A stretch of DNA of 63,405 nucleotides from Klebsormidium nitens (GCA_000708835.1 DF237475.1:1-63405); one strand, 5' to 3'; shown: positions 44,101 through 57,938, counted from the first letter of the stretch. Numbers and translations are program-made. Notes: a model not told the origin generated them from the sequence alone.

Positions 44101-47100
44101 GAGGTGTTGGCGAAAATGGTGCTCCGCGGGGGGGGCAGAGTGGCGCTGTTCGGACCCCCCGGGTCCGGGAAGAAGTCGCTGATAGGTCACGTGATGCGGA
44201 CGGCGGCTAAGGAAGAGAGCGCGCGAGAAACTAGAGGGGGGAAGCCAGGTGGAGTCGGACAGAATCCTCAGGGAAGCAACGACTCTGCTTCTGGGCGCTC
44301 GGTTGTAACAATCGACAGTGAAGGAAGTGAGAAGCCAACAGCACGGCTTCTGCGGAATTACAGTCTTCTGCCGACGGTTCCGTACAGCTTCGACAGTCTG
44401 GTGGCCATCTTCGCGGAGCAGCTGGCGGCGGCCTGGCCGGAACGAGCGGCCGGAATGGGCGGAACGAACGAGCCCGGCCGGAGCACGCCGGGCTTGCCGG
44501 ACTCCCTCGTCCTGCGCCTGAGCCGCGCATCGACCCAACTCCACAAAACCCTCCTCCAAACCCTGCCAAACCCTCGGGAAGGTCTCGGACTCGGTACCCG
44601 CGACTTGCTTAGCCTCCTGGACGCTTTGGTTACGAATTCGGACGCCCTAAAACCGATTCCGGACGCTCTGCAGTCGGACGCGGACGCGCCAACGGCCGGG
44701 ATGGACGCGGGTACGGACGCCGACGCCGTCAAGCTGTGGGCGCACGAGGTCCGCAGGGTGTACGGCGACCGTCTGACCGGTGCGGCCGCGGTCGAGAGCG
44801 CGCTCGCGGCCGCGACTGCGGCGCACCTGCGCGAGTGGGCGCCGCTCACAGTGCAGCCCTTCATGTTCGGGCAGTACACGCGTCACTCCGACGCGAACGG
44901 TGACGTCAGGGTGCGGGTCGTTTACAAGGAGGTTATGGACAAATCGGGGTGGGTTTTGGGGATGGAGGGCCAGTTAGCCGCCCACAACATGGAGAATAGC
45001 GATCCGCTCCCGATCGTTCTCTTCCCGGAAGCGGCGGAACACTTGTCCCGGTTGCTGAGGGCGCTTAGAGGTTCCGGCTCCCAGGCACTGCTGATAGGGC
45101 CCCCGAGAAGCGGGAAGAGGTCCCTGCTGCGGCTGGCGGCCTTCGTTCTGGGCTTCGACCGGTTTGAGGTCGGCGAGAAGAACGGAGAAGTGCCCGGGGA
45201 ATGGAGGGAGGAAATGGGGAAGGCGGTGGAGAGGGCGGCGTTGGGTGACCGGGGCGTGGTGCTCGGGGTGAAGGCGGGGCAGCCGGGCCTGATGGATGAC
45301 GTGGCGCAACTGCGGAGGGGGCTTGAGGTGCGCTTCTGATGTCATGTTTTTTGCAAATTTTGTTGGTTGATAAGTTGTTGGAGGCAGCTATCTTTGCACT
45401 GGTTGAAAAAAGCTGTTGGCGGCACTTGCATTACCACATCAATTCTTCTGCAGGATCAGGACCATTCTCGCAACCAACGAAACGAGGCCGACCCTTTTTG
45501 CTGTCTCGAAAAGGCTAAATATCAATCTATTTAAAAAGCTTAAGCTCACCGAAAGTGTCCGTACTCGAGATCCTTGACTTCAGTTGGTGATTTTCTACTA
45601 TAGCTGCCTGTCCTTATTGCTCCAAATCCTGCTGATATCCAACCTGCCGACCTCCTTATAAGAAGCTGTATAAAAATTTGGCACGCCTAATCGATGCCCA
45701 AACACGTAATAAGGTACCATCAAACAGAAGAGTAAATAGAAGAAACCTTTGGATCTCTGTTCTTTCCAACTTGCGAATCAAAGGCTTTCCTCACCCGTTA
45801 CTCATTCGTCTCCTTTCTTCAGGTGCTTTCTCTCCTGTCCCCCGAACGCCGCTACTTCATCCAGCAAGAACAGCAGCGCCTGGAAGAGTCCTCCAGCACC
45901 TCTCTAGTTTCCCTCATCGACAGCGCGCAAGAGCGCGAGGCCTACTTCAACGCGCGCCTCGTCGAGCGCGTCAACGCCAACCTCCGGATCGCCGTCCGCG
46001 CGGCCGCGCGCTCCCCCGCGCTCGCGCACATCCTGACGGAGTGCCGCCCCTTCGCGGACGCGTGCTCGGTCGACCGCTTCGACGCCTTCTCGGACGCCGC
46101 CCTGGCCTCGATCGCACGCGCGCACTTCGACAAGCACGAGGAGCTGCAGCGCTTCGTCGAGTTCGCGGCCGTCGAGCGGGGCGCGCTCGCAACCGCGGCC
46201 GCGGCGGTACACGCGCGAGCGCGCGGGCCGGGCGTCGCGAGCTACCAGGAGCTGCTGCGCGCGTTCAGCGCGCTGTTACTCGACCGCGGGGGCGCGTTCT
46301 GGGCAACACTCCAGCGGCTGACCGTCGGCGCTGCGAAATTACGGTCGACCGCGCGTTTGGTCGCCGAGATGCAAAGCGATTTAGAGGCGCTGCTGGGGCG
46401 GCGGGACTCGACCGAGGAAGAGATGGAGCGCCTCATCGGCTCGATCGCGCGAGAGCAGGACGCGCTCGACGCGAGCCGCGCGGCGCTGCAGGTCGAGCAG
46501 GAGAAGGCGGAGCGCGAGAGCGCGGCCGCGGCGCGCGCGGCGGCGGACGCGCAGCAGGACGTCGACTCCGTCGTTCCGCTGGTCAGCCAGGCAATTAAGG
46601 AGCTGAGCAGCCTCAACAAGAAGGACATCGCCGAGATGAAAAGTTTGGCGAAGCCCCCGCCTCGTCTGATGATCGTTCTAGAAGCGCTGTGTATTCTGCT
46701 CGGAAGGGCGCCCAAGAGGCCACGTGTCAGCCAGCCGGGGCGCGGCGCGCCGGAGGCCGGGGAAGGGTACTGGCCCGTGGCGCGCGAGCTGCTCGCGCAG
46801 GTCAACTTCGTGCAGATGCTGCTGAGCTTCGACAAGGACGAGATGGATGCGGACACGGTCCGGCGGTGAGTTGATTGAGAGTCTCTGCGTAAAAAGGTCT
46901 CTTTCTGAAAGGAAAAGGTACAAAAATCATTTTTTGAGAGTACAAAAGTTCAGGATGAAGAAGGATTTCTGTGGTAAGACCTTTGAGTAAGAGGTTCGAC
47001 GCAAAGGGTTTTTGAGTAAGAGCAGGTTTAGTACGCAGTTTCTGACTAGGAATTTTCCTAGCAACAGATTCGGAGTCTTTGCGTCGATGCTCTTTCAGAA

Positions 47101-50100
47101 GTAAGCAACTCAGCATTTCGTCTCACTCCGCACCAGAAGCGCCTCTAAAGTTCTGAAAGTACCGAATGCGCGCCGAGACATGTCTTTAGGTATCAAGCAT
47201 GGCAGAACAGTTGTCGAATCTTGAAGCACTTTCCTTGCAGATTGCGGCCATACATCGAGAACCCGGACTTTGCCCCGGACCACGTGGGCCGCATCAGCGT
47301 GGCGTGCAAGAGCATCTGCATCTGGGTGCGCGCCATGTACAGCTACCACGTGGCCAAGGTCACCAAGATGGCGCCACGTGTCGAGCGGCTGCGCGAGGTG
47401 ACGTCCGACCTCGAGAACGCGCGGGCCGCGCTCGAGCGGCGCAAGGTCGAGCTCAGCGAGATGGAGGAGAAGATCTCGCACTTGAGAAGCCGATACGAAA
47501 ACGCGCGAGGCGCGAAAAACAGTCTGGTACAACAAGCGGAAGAGTCGGAGGTCAAAGTGGAGCGCGCGCAGCGGCTGATCGGGCGGCTCGAGGGGGAGTG
47601 CGCGCGCTGGGAGAAGTGCGCGGGGGAGCTGCGCGAGAAGTGGCGCGGGGTCGTCGGCGACGCGCTGCTCGCGGCGGGACACGTGGCGTACCTGGGGCGC
47701 GTCCCCCGGAAGCTTAGAGAGTCGCAGATCGCGGAGTGGCAGGAGGCGCTCCGGAATATCCGCTTGCCGTTCTCGCAGGGTTTCTCGCTCTTAGGTTTCT
47801 GTGTGGACCAGCAGACGGTTCAGGAGTGGGTTGCGGCGGGCTTGCCGAACGACCGTCAGTCTCTGGAGAACGCGGTTATGGTTAAGTACGCGCAGCGGTG
47901 GGTCAAGGTCGCTGACCCGCAGAACCAGGCGGCCGCGTGGCTGGGGCGGCGGGACAACGGACGGAGTCCGGCGTGGTTGGCAGCGGAATCCGCGGAGCTG
48001 GCCGCGGCTTTGGAGGAGGCCTTGCAAAAGGGGCGGGGCGTAGTCGTGAGTGTGGAGAAAACGGGGGACAGCGAGCTGCTACGGTCGATTGTGCGCTCGA
48101 ACGGGGCCTCTCAGGAAGAGGGGGAAAGTGGGTTGTGCGTCATGCACGTGAAGAATGAGAAAATGGCCGCGCAATGCCTGAGGGAGGTGAGATATGACGG
48201 CTTGCGTTTCTTGTTGATAATTTGCGTGAAGTCAGAAAGACTTTTCTGTGTGCCTTTGTAATGCTGGTGAAATCGGCCTGTTGTGCGACTTCGACAAATC
48301 TGCGTCGAGAAACTCGGACCTCGCTTAAGCAATGTAAGGCCCAGGGAGAATTTCAGCAGCATAGTCCGGCAGGCTCCGAGGAAAAGTTGAAGACTACTGG
48401 AGATGCAAATGGCTGTCCAGGACATTGAGACGGCCAAAGTTACTCGGACATCTACTTAGAGCAACCACTTGAATCAGTTCAGCCCACACCGCGAGTTCAT
48501 ACATCTATTGCTTTCTTGGCAGGACAACATGGACGCCAATTGCGTCGACTTCTCCATAACGAACGACGGCGTCTACAGCCAGCTTCTGGCCCTCGGTGAG
48601 TTCCTGCCCTTGAACTTTTGAAACGGCTGCCGTGCTGCAGTGAAGAACCGCTTCACTCCCCTCGTTTGCAAACGTGTGAGAGCGCCTGACGAGGCGGCCT
48701 ATCAATCTCGTCTCCAGGTTAAATGTCTCGTCTCTCACCAGCTGACCCCATGCCGTTCACTGGTTTCAAAGTTCGTGTCCAAAAGCACTAAAATCTCTCG
48801 GCCGCAACCGATGGACGAGACTTGCCCTTTTGCGTCCCCACATATGTCCGGTATCTGCCTTTCTGCGCGCCTGCCATCCGACCTTTCCGAGCTGGCCCTA
48901 AACCTTTTCTCCCTTTACCCCTTCAGCCTCCTCATTCTTAGCCCCTCGATTTTATTCCCCTTTATTTCCAAGTCTTCTTACTCCTAACCCTAAATGTCCA
49001 AACCCGCAGTGGTGGAGAAGGAGCGGCCCGACCTGGAGGAGCAGCGGCGCGGGCTGGTGCAGTCGCACGCGGCGCTGGAGCGGCAGCTGGCGGCCGCGGA
49101 GGAGCGGCTGCTGGCCCTGGTGTCCGGCGCGTCCGGAACCATCCTGGACGACGCCGCGCTCGAGGACGCGCTCACGGCAGCGTCCGGGACGTACGAAAAC
49201 ATCCAGGTGAGCGGACTGCTGTCTTTTGGAAAAATCCGCGGAAGGAGAAGTGCAGGAGTCGACATTCTTATGACGAAGTTGTCTACAAGTCCATAGGGGA
49301 GGAGTCGGGCACGTACGTTCTTTTCTAGTCGCACGTGCGGGGCGTCGGTGCTTTTCTTCCTCATGTGGACGGCACCATTTCGAGAATAAATAGGACGAAA
49401 GGAGAATCTTATGTCATGTTGTTCGTCTGCAGCTGTAAATTCCGTCCTAAATTTTCCTTCACCGAGGCCGCCGTTCTAATCAACGCTTTCTTTTGAGTCA
49501 ACCAGATGCTTTATGAATATTCTATGACCGCTTTCTTTCCTAGTTTGCTCTTGATTTCGAATTCAGAGCTGGAACAACGGTACTGCGCGCGCGCTTATTT
49601 TATGGGTTCCCCCCTCCGCAGGGCCGCATTTCCCGGGTGGCGGCCAACGAGGGCGAGCTGGAGGCGACGCGCGACCGGTACCGGCCCGTCGCGGAGCGCG
49701 GCACGCTGCTGTTTGCCACCATTAGGGACCTCGCTAAGGTGCGCTCGTTCTCCGTCCTGCCCAAATTTTCCTTCAACGGAACGCTTCCAAGACTACCTTC
49801 TCAGTCTCTACGGGAGCTGCGACGAACAGCAGGGTCAAAGTCCCGACGTCTCTTCTTATCTGCTCTTGTTTTCCGGCGCAGGTAAGGTCCAGCTTATCTG
49901 TGGGCGAAGAAATTCACTGATTTCTTGCGTCCCGCTTTTGGGACGCCAGCTGCAAACCGAGCCGACGAATAGCTGACCCTTTTGCAGCGAAAAGAGTCCA
50001 CCTTAAGTTCCCTTTATGAAGATTCGCTTCTCCTTGCATTCCCCATTTTAGATCACCAGCTGATCAGCTAAACTGACGGATAGTTATCCCTTTTTAAGAG

Positions 50101-53100
50101 AGCCCATCTCACAGCTTAAGTTCATCAAACCCAATTTTGACTCGCCTTCAGCTTTTCATGGGCAGCTGATGAGCTCAAACCCACGAAACATACGCCATTT
50201 TCATCTCCAGTGCGGCCCCCTATACGGCCGCCGGTTGGGCTGGTTCAAGCAGCTGTACGCGCGCGGCATGCAACGGACGTCCGCGCTGAGCCCGGTGGAG
50301 GTGTCCGAGCGGCTGACCTACCTCACGCGCCAGATGACGTCAGTCGTCTTCTGCACCGTGGCCGGCACGCTGTTCGCGGAGCACCGGGCGCTCTTCGCCC
50401 TCGTCCTGACCGCCAGGTGAGAGTTTCGGACGCGTTCGGACGTGTAAAGGATGAAAAGCCGCCAAGGCTTGCCTGATTGCGAACATATGAAGCGGATGAG
50501 TACTTGTCTCCTTGCAACCATATCAGACGGTTAACCGGGAGGTCTTATGAGCTTCCTTGTAGTTTCTTCCTACTTATGGGGAGTAGACTACGCACACCGT
50601 TGGATCGTTCACAAAGCTGACAGAATCTTCTGTTGGCAGCCTGAAGTCCAAACAATCGACCATATATCCGACGTATCTTTGTCAGGATCCTGGAAGCTCG
50701 GGGCGACCTCTCTGCGGAAGAATGGGGCGCGTTCGTCGCCGGCCCGGGCCAAAGTACCCTGGTGGACCAGCCGCCTTTGTTTTTAGCCGACAAGCAGGAG
50801 AAGTGGTCGGCGCTTCTGGATCTGGAGAGTCGCCTCGACTGGTGAGAACACTTACATCGCAATTGACAGGAAGGAAGTACCCACTTGATTTTGGCACGAA
50901 GACTGCCTGATCTTATACTTCCATTGGTATCACAGCCTCCATTTCTTCCCACACCTTGCAACGACCTATTGGGCGGCCGCCTCGCTGATTGGTCCTTTGA
51001 ATTGGACCCGTAACGGTGACGAAACAAAGGGCCATTCCCCAGAGCTTTACTCCCCTTACTTAATTTCCCGAAAACTTTGTATCTGAAGCCGCGCTTTCTC
51101 CGCCGCCGCCTCCTGCAGTTTCTCGGGGTTGTCCACCGACGTGCGCCGCAACGCCCCCGCGTGGCAGGCGTTGTTCGAACGTGAGGGCGCCCCGGACGCC
51201 CAGCTCCCGGACCCCTGGGCGTCCGAATCGAGCCTCTTCCAGAAGCTGGTCCTCACCCGGTTCCTGTGGCCCGACCAGGTAAGGCCCAGTTTAAACACTG
51301 TAACTATCTGAAACGATCTCAAGCATCAAACCAAGTAATGAGACAATGGATAATCCATGCTTTCTTGCGAACAATCGCATGTCTCGTCGGAGGCAACCCA
51401 TTCCGGTCGGAGTCAGCTGAGTAGGAGGTTGAGAGCAGAGAAGGAAAGAATCAAACAAGCTCTGCCCCCGCTTAAACGGTTGATTCTACGGACTGGAGGA
51501 GAGACTCCTCTCCACTTCTCTGTAGCTGTTGCTGCGAACTTAAGCCAGTCAGGTTATTCCTGCAGGAAGGCGTCAGAATCTGTCCTCGTTGCAGAGAATT
51601 GTCCTGTGTCATTACCACGCTTCGCAGTCGGGTAACGCCACCGGGGTACTATGAACTAGGTATTGTACTCATCCTCTGGGTTTCAGTGCCCAATTGCACG
51701 GCTAGTGCTCCTGCAGAATTCGCAATTTGACGAGTCGTACCTTTTTGACTCGCAGGTCGTTTCCGCGGCGGAGCGGTGCGCGTACGCCGTCCTCGAGATC
51801 GACGCCGCCGCGGCCGCGGCGCGGCCGACGGTAGCCGCGGCCGCGGAGCAGGCCGACCGGCTGACGCCCATCCTGTGCGCGTGCGCGCCGGGCGCGGATC
51901 CGCTCGTGGAGGTAAGCCGGAGTTATACTTTCCGTCCACCCTTTGTCGAAAGGACTTTTGACTATGAGTCGAAAATATGATATGATTTTTGTGCAGAGAG
52001 AAACATTTGAACAGAGCTACTGATTGGAAGGATTCTGCTACAAACAAGCGTCACGAAAAGGTGGACATGTTTGGTGTTTGGTGGAAGTTAAGGAAGCCGT
52101 CCCGTTTGAGAGTCTTGCAGTCGATAGGTGTCTCGATGCTGGATGCACGGTCAAGCTCGTTATACATTCTTTTGTACAGCCGGACTTTTAGACTACAGGG
52201 AATCCTTTGCAGCCCCGTTGAATCTCAAGACACCGTTGTGCAGATCTCGGAGTTCGCGCGCAAGAAGAGCATGAGCAAGCGCATGTGGGCGGTGTCGCTC
52301 GCGGAGGCCGGCCAGTGCGAGCGCGCGCTCGAGGGCATCGCCGACGCCGCCAAGTGGGGCAAGTGAGTGCCCACGTCAGCATGGCGTCATATCTGCGAGC
52401 CCTCTCTGTCATCGCGTCTGTATACCTCATTGCGGAACCGACGGCCTTGAGGCTTTCCCGGAGCCTTAGAGGAGACAAATAAAGCGCCTGCCATGCAGTC
52501 TCAACTTAAACGGCTCCCGGGCTTCGCTTCCGTACGATTGTCAGTTGAGGTCTTGGAATACATCCTTTGCTGGCAGCAAGAGCTTGGCCTTTCATCACCT
52601 GAAGCAGGACACAAACGTCTGGGCGCGCGTTGAAGCCAAGTTCTACAGGCTAAGAATCAGATTGCAACCAAGCAATTATTCGAGGTTAGTGCTGAGAAAG
52701 AGTGCATTTTTGTCTTCGAGACGGCAACGACACAAACAGAGGTTCCTACTCCTTTTCCAGGTGGGTAGTGCTCCAGGACTGCCACGCGGCAGGCCCATGG
52801 TTGGCCACGTTGCAGGGCGCCCTGGAGGGCCTGAAAGGCAACCCAAACGTGCACGACAACTTCCGGGTTTGGCTCACCACCGCGGCCGCGGCGGACTTTC
52901 CGCCGGAGCGGCTGCACGGCAGGTGAGAAGCAACGGAATTGTGGAAAGAGCAAGCCAATAAGCAAAGACGAACCCTCCTAAAAATAGTAGAACTCACAAA
53001 GACCCATTGTGTAGCAACTTGCAATTGCTGCTTTGATCTTTCATACGCATTTTGGTATGTTTGGGTCCTGAAAAAATGAACTGGGCACAGCGGTCTTTGG

Positions 53101-56100
53101 AAGTCCCTTGTACACCAACTTGTGATCCGTGTTCCAGCCTCGAAGACGAGGCGTGGTGGAAAACAGCCGTACAGAGAAGAAGGGCGTTACACGCCATTTC
53201 ATTTCATAATTGAATGTGTTTTTGTCGTCTTCTCTTGACGTTCCTAAAAGCTGGCCGATGCTGACGGAGTGTCCTTTCTTCTTTCTCCTCTGTTCAGTGT
53301 CAAGCTCGTCTTCGAGCCGCCGCAGGGCGTGCGCGCGCACCTGCTCCGCCTACTGCAGCAGCTGGAGGCCGAGACCGCGGCCGCGGCCGCGCCGCGCGCC
53401 CAGGCGGCCGCGCTGGCTTGGTACCGGCTCTGCCTCTTCCACGCCATCGTAGTGGAACGCTGCCAACGTGGCAAAATAGGGTGAGGGGACGCTTGCACTG
53501 GCCTGTTCGAGCGGAAGGACTTGGTTCACAGGAGTTTCAGAAGTTCAGAGGATCAGAAATTTCGAGCGGCTTGCTCAACAGGTCTCTAGCCTTTTTGTGG
53601 TGCCGATGCATTGCTTAGAAGCCGCTCAAGTACCCAAACGCGGGATCCATCTTTCTTACCCACACAGCCGATGAGTCCATGAGGTGCCTGTTTTCGCCGT
53701 ACAGAGTACGCTTTTTATATTTAACCAGTCAAGGGCACGGGCACAGCGACATTAATATCTCTATTCAAAGCCCTGGAAGACGTCCTATTCCTTTCGACTG
53801 TTGTACTTCAAGCTTTCAGGCTGTACTGCCAAGCTCTCAAGGCAAACGTGACATTGTTTGAACACCTTTCTCCTTCCAGGTGGCATTCCCCTTGTTCCTT
53901 CACTTCCCACGACTTCCACACCGCCAAGGCTCTGCTCGCGCGCCTGCTCGCGCCGCGCCCCGCGACTCCCGCAGAGCCGCCCGCGCCTAAACCCCAAACC
54001 CCCGAGCTCGACAGCCGGCGGCCGACCCCGCGTCAACCGGGCGAGTCGCTGCTTCCAACCACAGCGGAGTGGGTGCTCGGGAGCGGCGGCTCGAAGGGTT
54101 CGAAGGGTTTGGGCGAGGCCGACAGTGCGGCCGCGGCGCGCGCGCTGTCCGAAACGCCGGACGGGCTTTTGGATCTGCTGGGGGAGACGGCGTACGGCGG
54201 CAGATTGGCGGACGCGTCGGACAGGCGCGCGCTGCGGACGCTCCTCGCGGACTGCTTCGCGCCAGGTCCGGCCATTTGACACCTGTGTATCTGCTCGTTC
54301 CATCTTTGGAAAGCTCTTTCAAAAAGTGATATTCATCTTTCCTTACCGGTGGACATCCATCCAGGATTTTTCACATACGGTCTTGAATTCTGCTGCTTAC
54401 TGGAGCAACCACGATGCTTCTCCTACTGGCAATAAGCCGAACTGAAAGACCCTCTCATCTATTCCTCCCCTTCGTGCGAAAAGCGAGCTCCTCTTTTGTT
54501 TGAATATGCAGGTGTCTTTCCGTAACTCAAACTGGGTTTGATGCTCAAATATCTCATCCCGCAGTGCTTTACGCTTTTCCGGTCAATTACGCCTTCAAGT
54601 GTGCTGACATCTGAGCCGTATCTTTTCGTTTCAGGAGGTCTTCTCGCAAACGGCACGCAGTACGTTCCTTCGGAGCCCGCTCCGCTCGCGGCCTACCTGG
54701 AGCACGCGCGCGCGCTCCCGTGCGACGACCCGGCGGACCTCCTGGGCGTGCGCGCGAGCACGGGCCGAGTCTTGGCGGCAGCGGCCGCGGAGACTCTCCT
54801 CGAGCGCGCGGCGACGCTGGGGTGCGGAATGGCCGACGGAAGCGAACGGACGGAAGACGAACAGCAGGTACGTAGCTGTTTGTGCCAGTGATTGAGGTCG
54901 ATGGAAGCCTTTCTTCTGCAAGGGCTGATTATGATGAAAAGCCCGGGGACCATCAGCAAATGGTCGCTCGATCAAATTATTCGTCTGTCAGCCTTGATTA
55001 GACGGCAGCTTCGGACTTGGTCGACTCACAGATGTGAGTAACTGGAACTCCCAACATGCTGCGTCTCTGTTAGATACATTCAGGAGCAGGATCTAGAATG
55101 AATGTTAGTGGAGTCGATATGAGAAACGGCCAAGAGAATTCAGCCGGTTAAGAATCCTGAAGAAGCATCACAACTCTATTTTCAGGCACTCGACGAAGAA
55201 ACCGCACGGGCGGCGCTACTGGGCGCCCTTCCGGCGACCATCCCCGACCCAAAGCCCGGTTCTCGGAGCCTGCGCCAAGATCCGGTGGTCGCCGCGATCG
55301 CTTGGGAGGTGCGGCTCTTCAACCGGGAGCTCGAGGCGTGGCGGGAGGAAGATGGAGAGGCCAGGCCCCTGCAGGAGGAGATAGTCAAAACCCTGCGGTT
55401 GCGGCGAGACGCGCTCGCGGCCGCGGTGCGCGCGGGCGGCGGGAAGAGCATGAGGCTGTGGCTGCCGGCGTTCCGGTCCCCGCAGGTGAGAATCTTACTC
55501 CATCAACCCTCAACGGGTTGAGGACTGCAATACTTTTGACAATCTCCTGATGAGTTTCGTAAACGCAAGACGAGGCAATGTACGAGCTATTTTGGCCGAG
55601 CTTTGCTTCCTTCCAATAGTGGAAACAGCACACTATGTCGACGTGTTGTAATCCTCCGGTTCCGCTTTCTTCTCATTCGATCCGTTTCTGGCGGTTCGAA
55701 TCGAAGAACTTGCCTACCTTGCTGATTCAGACACTGGATTATTGGTGTGTCCCCTCTCAACATGCGCGAAAAAGCGAGGATTCGCACGCCTTTCTACGTC
55801 TCTTCTCGGCGTCACGTACGGCAGGTGTGCAGGACACGCGGAACGCAGTTCGTCTTTGTGCTTTGAGGCAAGCAAGTGCTGATTTTCTGTTTATGTCCCT
55901 TCAGGCCCTCTTCGCGGCAGTCGCCCATCGATCTGCCCAACAGACTGGCCTACCTCTCGACGAGATCGCGCTGACGTTCGACGTCGAAAGCGTCCCGCGC
56001 GACGATCAGCCCCCCGGAGAAAACGAGACCCATTTTTGCTTCGAGGGGCTGATGCTTGAAGGGGCCGTGCTGGCCGATGGAGTGCTCCAACCGCCCGAAG

Positions 56101-56321
56101 GCGAAGGCGACCACCCGACGCCTGTCTTGGTGCGCGTGGTCGCCCTGCCGAGGACGGATTATGGGCTTGAAGCGGACAGAACGTATCTGTGTCCGGTTCA
56201 CATTGTCTCTGCGGAAGGGCGCAAGGTGCTCGGCTGGACCCGGTTGCGGTCGGGGCAACGCCCTGAGGGCTGGTGGGAGAAGCGCCAGGTGGCAGTTGTA
56301 TGTCGGAGCGCGTGGTGCTGA
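35191..56321 (+). CDS. Divergent full-length dynein heavy chain, 22 exons, about 4313 aa
   Basis: Exon starts-ends: 35191-36607, 36923-37289, 37699-37897, 38236-38304, 38683-40361, 41010-45327, 45823-46865, 47241-48186, 48523-48595, 49010-49206, 49622-49738, 50211-50416, 50686-50841, 51119-51278, 51717-51911, 52244-52362, 52761-52922, 53298-53480, 53880-54265, 54635-54867, 55186-55485, 55905-56321; all 21 junctions keep phase. Order: low-complexity N-terminus (about 300 aa), tail, linker (LPVLAKLRHPGVRQRHWEE; FPRLHFLTDDELV), AAA1 at 1618 (GTPGAGRA, no lysine), AAA2 at 1902 (GEAGAGKT), AAA3 at 2292 (GPPGSGKKS), AAA4 at 2607 (GPPRSGKRS), stalk coils around NKKDIAEMKSLAKPPP and YIENPDFAP, AAA5, AAA6 (ERPDLEEQ; SGTILDD), and a C-terminal domain (VHIVSAEGR... 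to ...WWEKRQVAVVC). Microtubule binding is predicted; ATP-driven motility is doubtful because AAA1 is degenerate. Might be a DNHD1-like class; a diverged axonemal chain is the alternative. Confidence 0.93.
42130..42153 (+). other. Degenerate Walker A of dynein AAA1
   Basis: Codes GTPGAGRA (residues 1618-1625), directly after YGFEFIGRQERGIVTSDMERC, which is the AAA1 entry motif of dyneins. The consensus is GxxGxGK[ST]; here lysine is arginine and the following Ser/Thr is alanine. About 45 residues on, TWFCLRDV stands where dyneins have a Walker B ending DE. Confidence 0.9.
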
Positions 56322-57938
56322 AAAGCTAGTCCCTAACGTTAAAGACAGGCGTTACGAGAGAGCCAGAAAGCTTTTAGGTAAATGCCAACCTTTTCAAGGG
56401 ATGAAAGGTGACGGCTTGGTACTCTCAGAGTATCGGGTTTATTAATAAGCAAGGATTTACGCTGCGGCCGTCCAGATCCAATGATGGATAGTGTTCCAAT
56501 CCGATAACAAACGGATTTGGCAAGCCGTGTTGGACCCCAACGCCTCTACATACTCCTTACCTCAGTGCAATGAGATTTTAGACCATAGTGTGCGCTCGAT
56601 GATAGTCATAGGGGGCAGCATGAGGACAACGGTCGCGACCACGTCAACATGCAGACGGTGCGGGTGTCACGTTTCTCCAATTATTCACTTGTTCAATACT
56701 ACACTTCATAACTGCTTTGCTGATGGACGTCTGCATGCACCTGAAAATTCAGAGTTGTTGTCATGAAAAACCTCGGCTTTTGCGGCGAGCTCGAGCAAAG
56801 TCATTGGACTTGTCTTCGAGTGGGCAACTCTATGCGATCCGTATACAAGGTATCACGATCCAAAGTTACTCGTTTAGCTAGGACACTAGTGACGTTTGAC
56901 AAGGATATCTAGACGTCAGCCTTTTGACCTTTATTTATTGCGAGGACACCCCCAAACAAAATGGCTCTTGATTTTTTATGAGGGCCCCTTCAAATGAAAG
57001 CAAAGAAAGAGAGTAGCGTGCAGAAGCCACGGTAGTACAGGTCCGAAAGGAGATTGGCAGATTGATGATGCTCAGGCTCCTTTTGTTTACGTCTGAAGCT
57101 CGACATGTCTAACTTTAGTCGACCTCCGCATCAGAATCGGCCATGTCAGAAGCATTGTGAGCATTGACATGGGGAATGGAGTGCCGCTTTTTTCAAGCAC
57201 CAGCTCATGCTCCCGTTCACGCACGAACGTCACTGTCCAACTTAGCTGAGCTGTGACAAAATCTCAACAACCTAAGCTTTGCAAGGCGCAAAAGGGCCTT
57301 TGATACGCTGCGACACGAATTATATAATTTTCTGCATCTGTTTCATGAGCAGATGAAGGTCTCTGTATTGCCACAAAAGATGTGGAGCTCGTGCTTCTTG
57401 TGATGATATTCTTAAAAGTGCTCCTAGCTCCACAGTGCGTCTTGTGATTGATGTTGTTGGGATTTTCTCTGCTCGCGGCTGGGCCAAGCCGAGTGTTAAG
57501 TCAACCTGCGTGGAGCGTCGCATTCTTCAGAAGCAACGCTCGAACCTGTTGGTATCCGAACCTCCACTACAGGTTTGAAAAGCTACAATACCGCCATCAC
57601 ACAAACGAGCCTATATATCTGTTTCGGATCAGCCGGACAATTCCCCCGGCCTGGTCGGGCACACCACTTTCTTCGTGCAGGAAGGGTCTTACAGTCCTCT
57701 GCCTCTCATCGAATCCGGCTGCGGCAATTGAACGGATCGAGTGTAAGATTTTATCTGTTTCTTACAACCCGGAAACGATGCCTGAAGGTCGACAACACGG
57801 CGGCCGCGCGTTGAGGCGCGCGAAGTAAACTCTCCCTCGTTGACGTCGGGATCGGGAACTGTGCAGTTCTGAGCATTCTTTGTTTGTTCAGGATAAAGTG
57901 TAGGCGCACAAGAGTAGCTTTTAAGAGGCAATTCCAAG
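56322..57938. other. Spacer downstream of the dynein gene
   Basis: No convincing gene. The plus ORF 57448-57828 begins with a hydrophobic stretch but has no motif and overlaps an equally long minus ORF. No hairpin or tandem repeat seen. Confidence 0.45.

Noticed and set aside
45678-46598. 306-codon plus-strand ORF rich in Arg
   Set aside because: It is another frame of dynein exon 7; the stalk-coding frame is the one with conserved dynein motifs.
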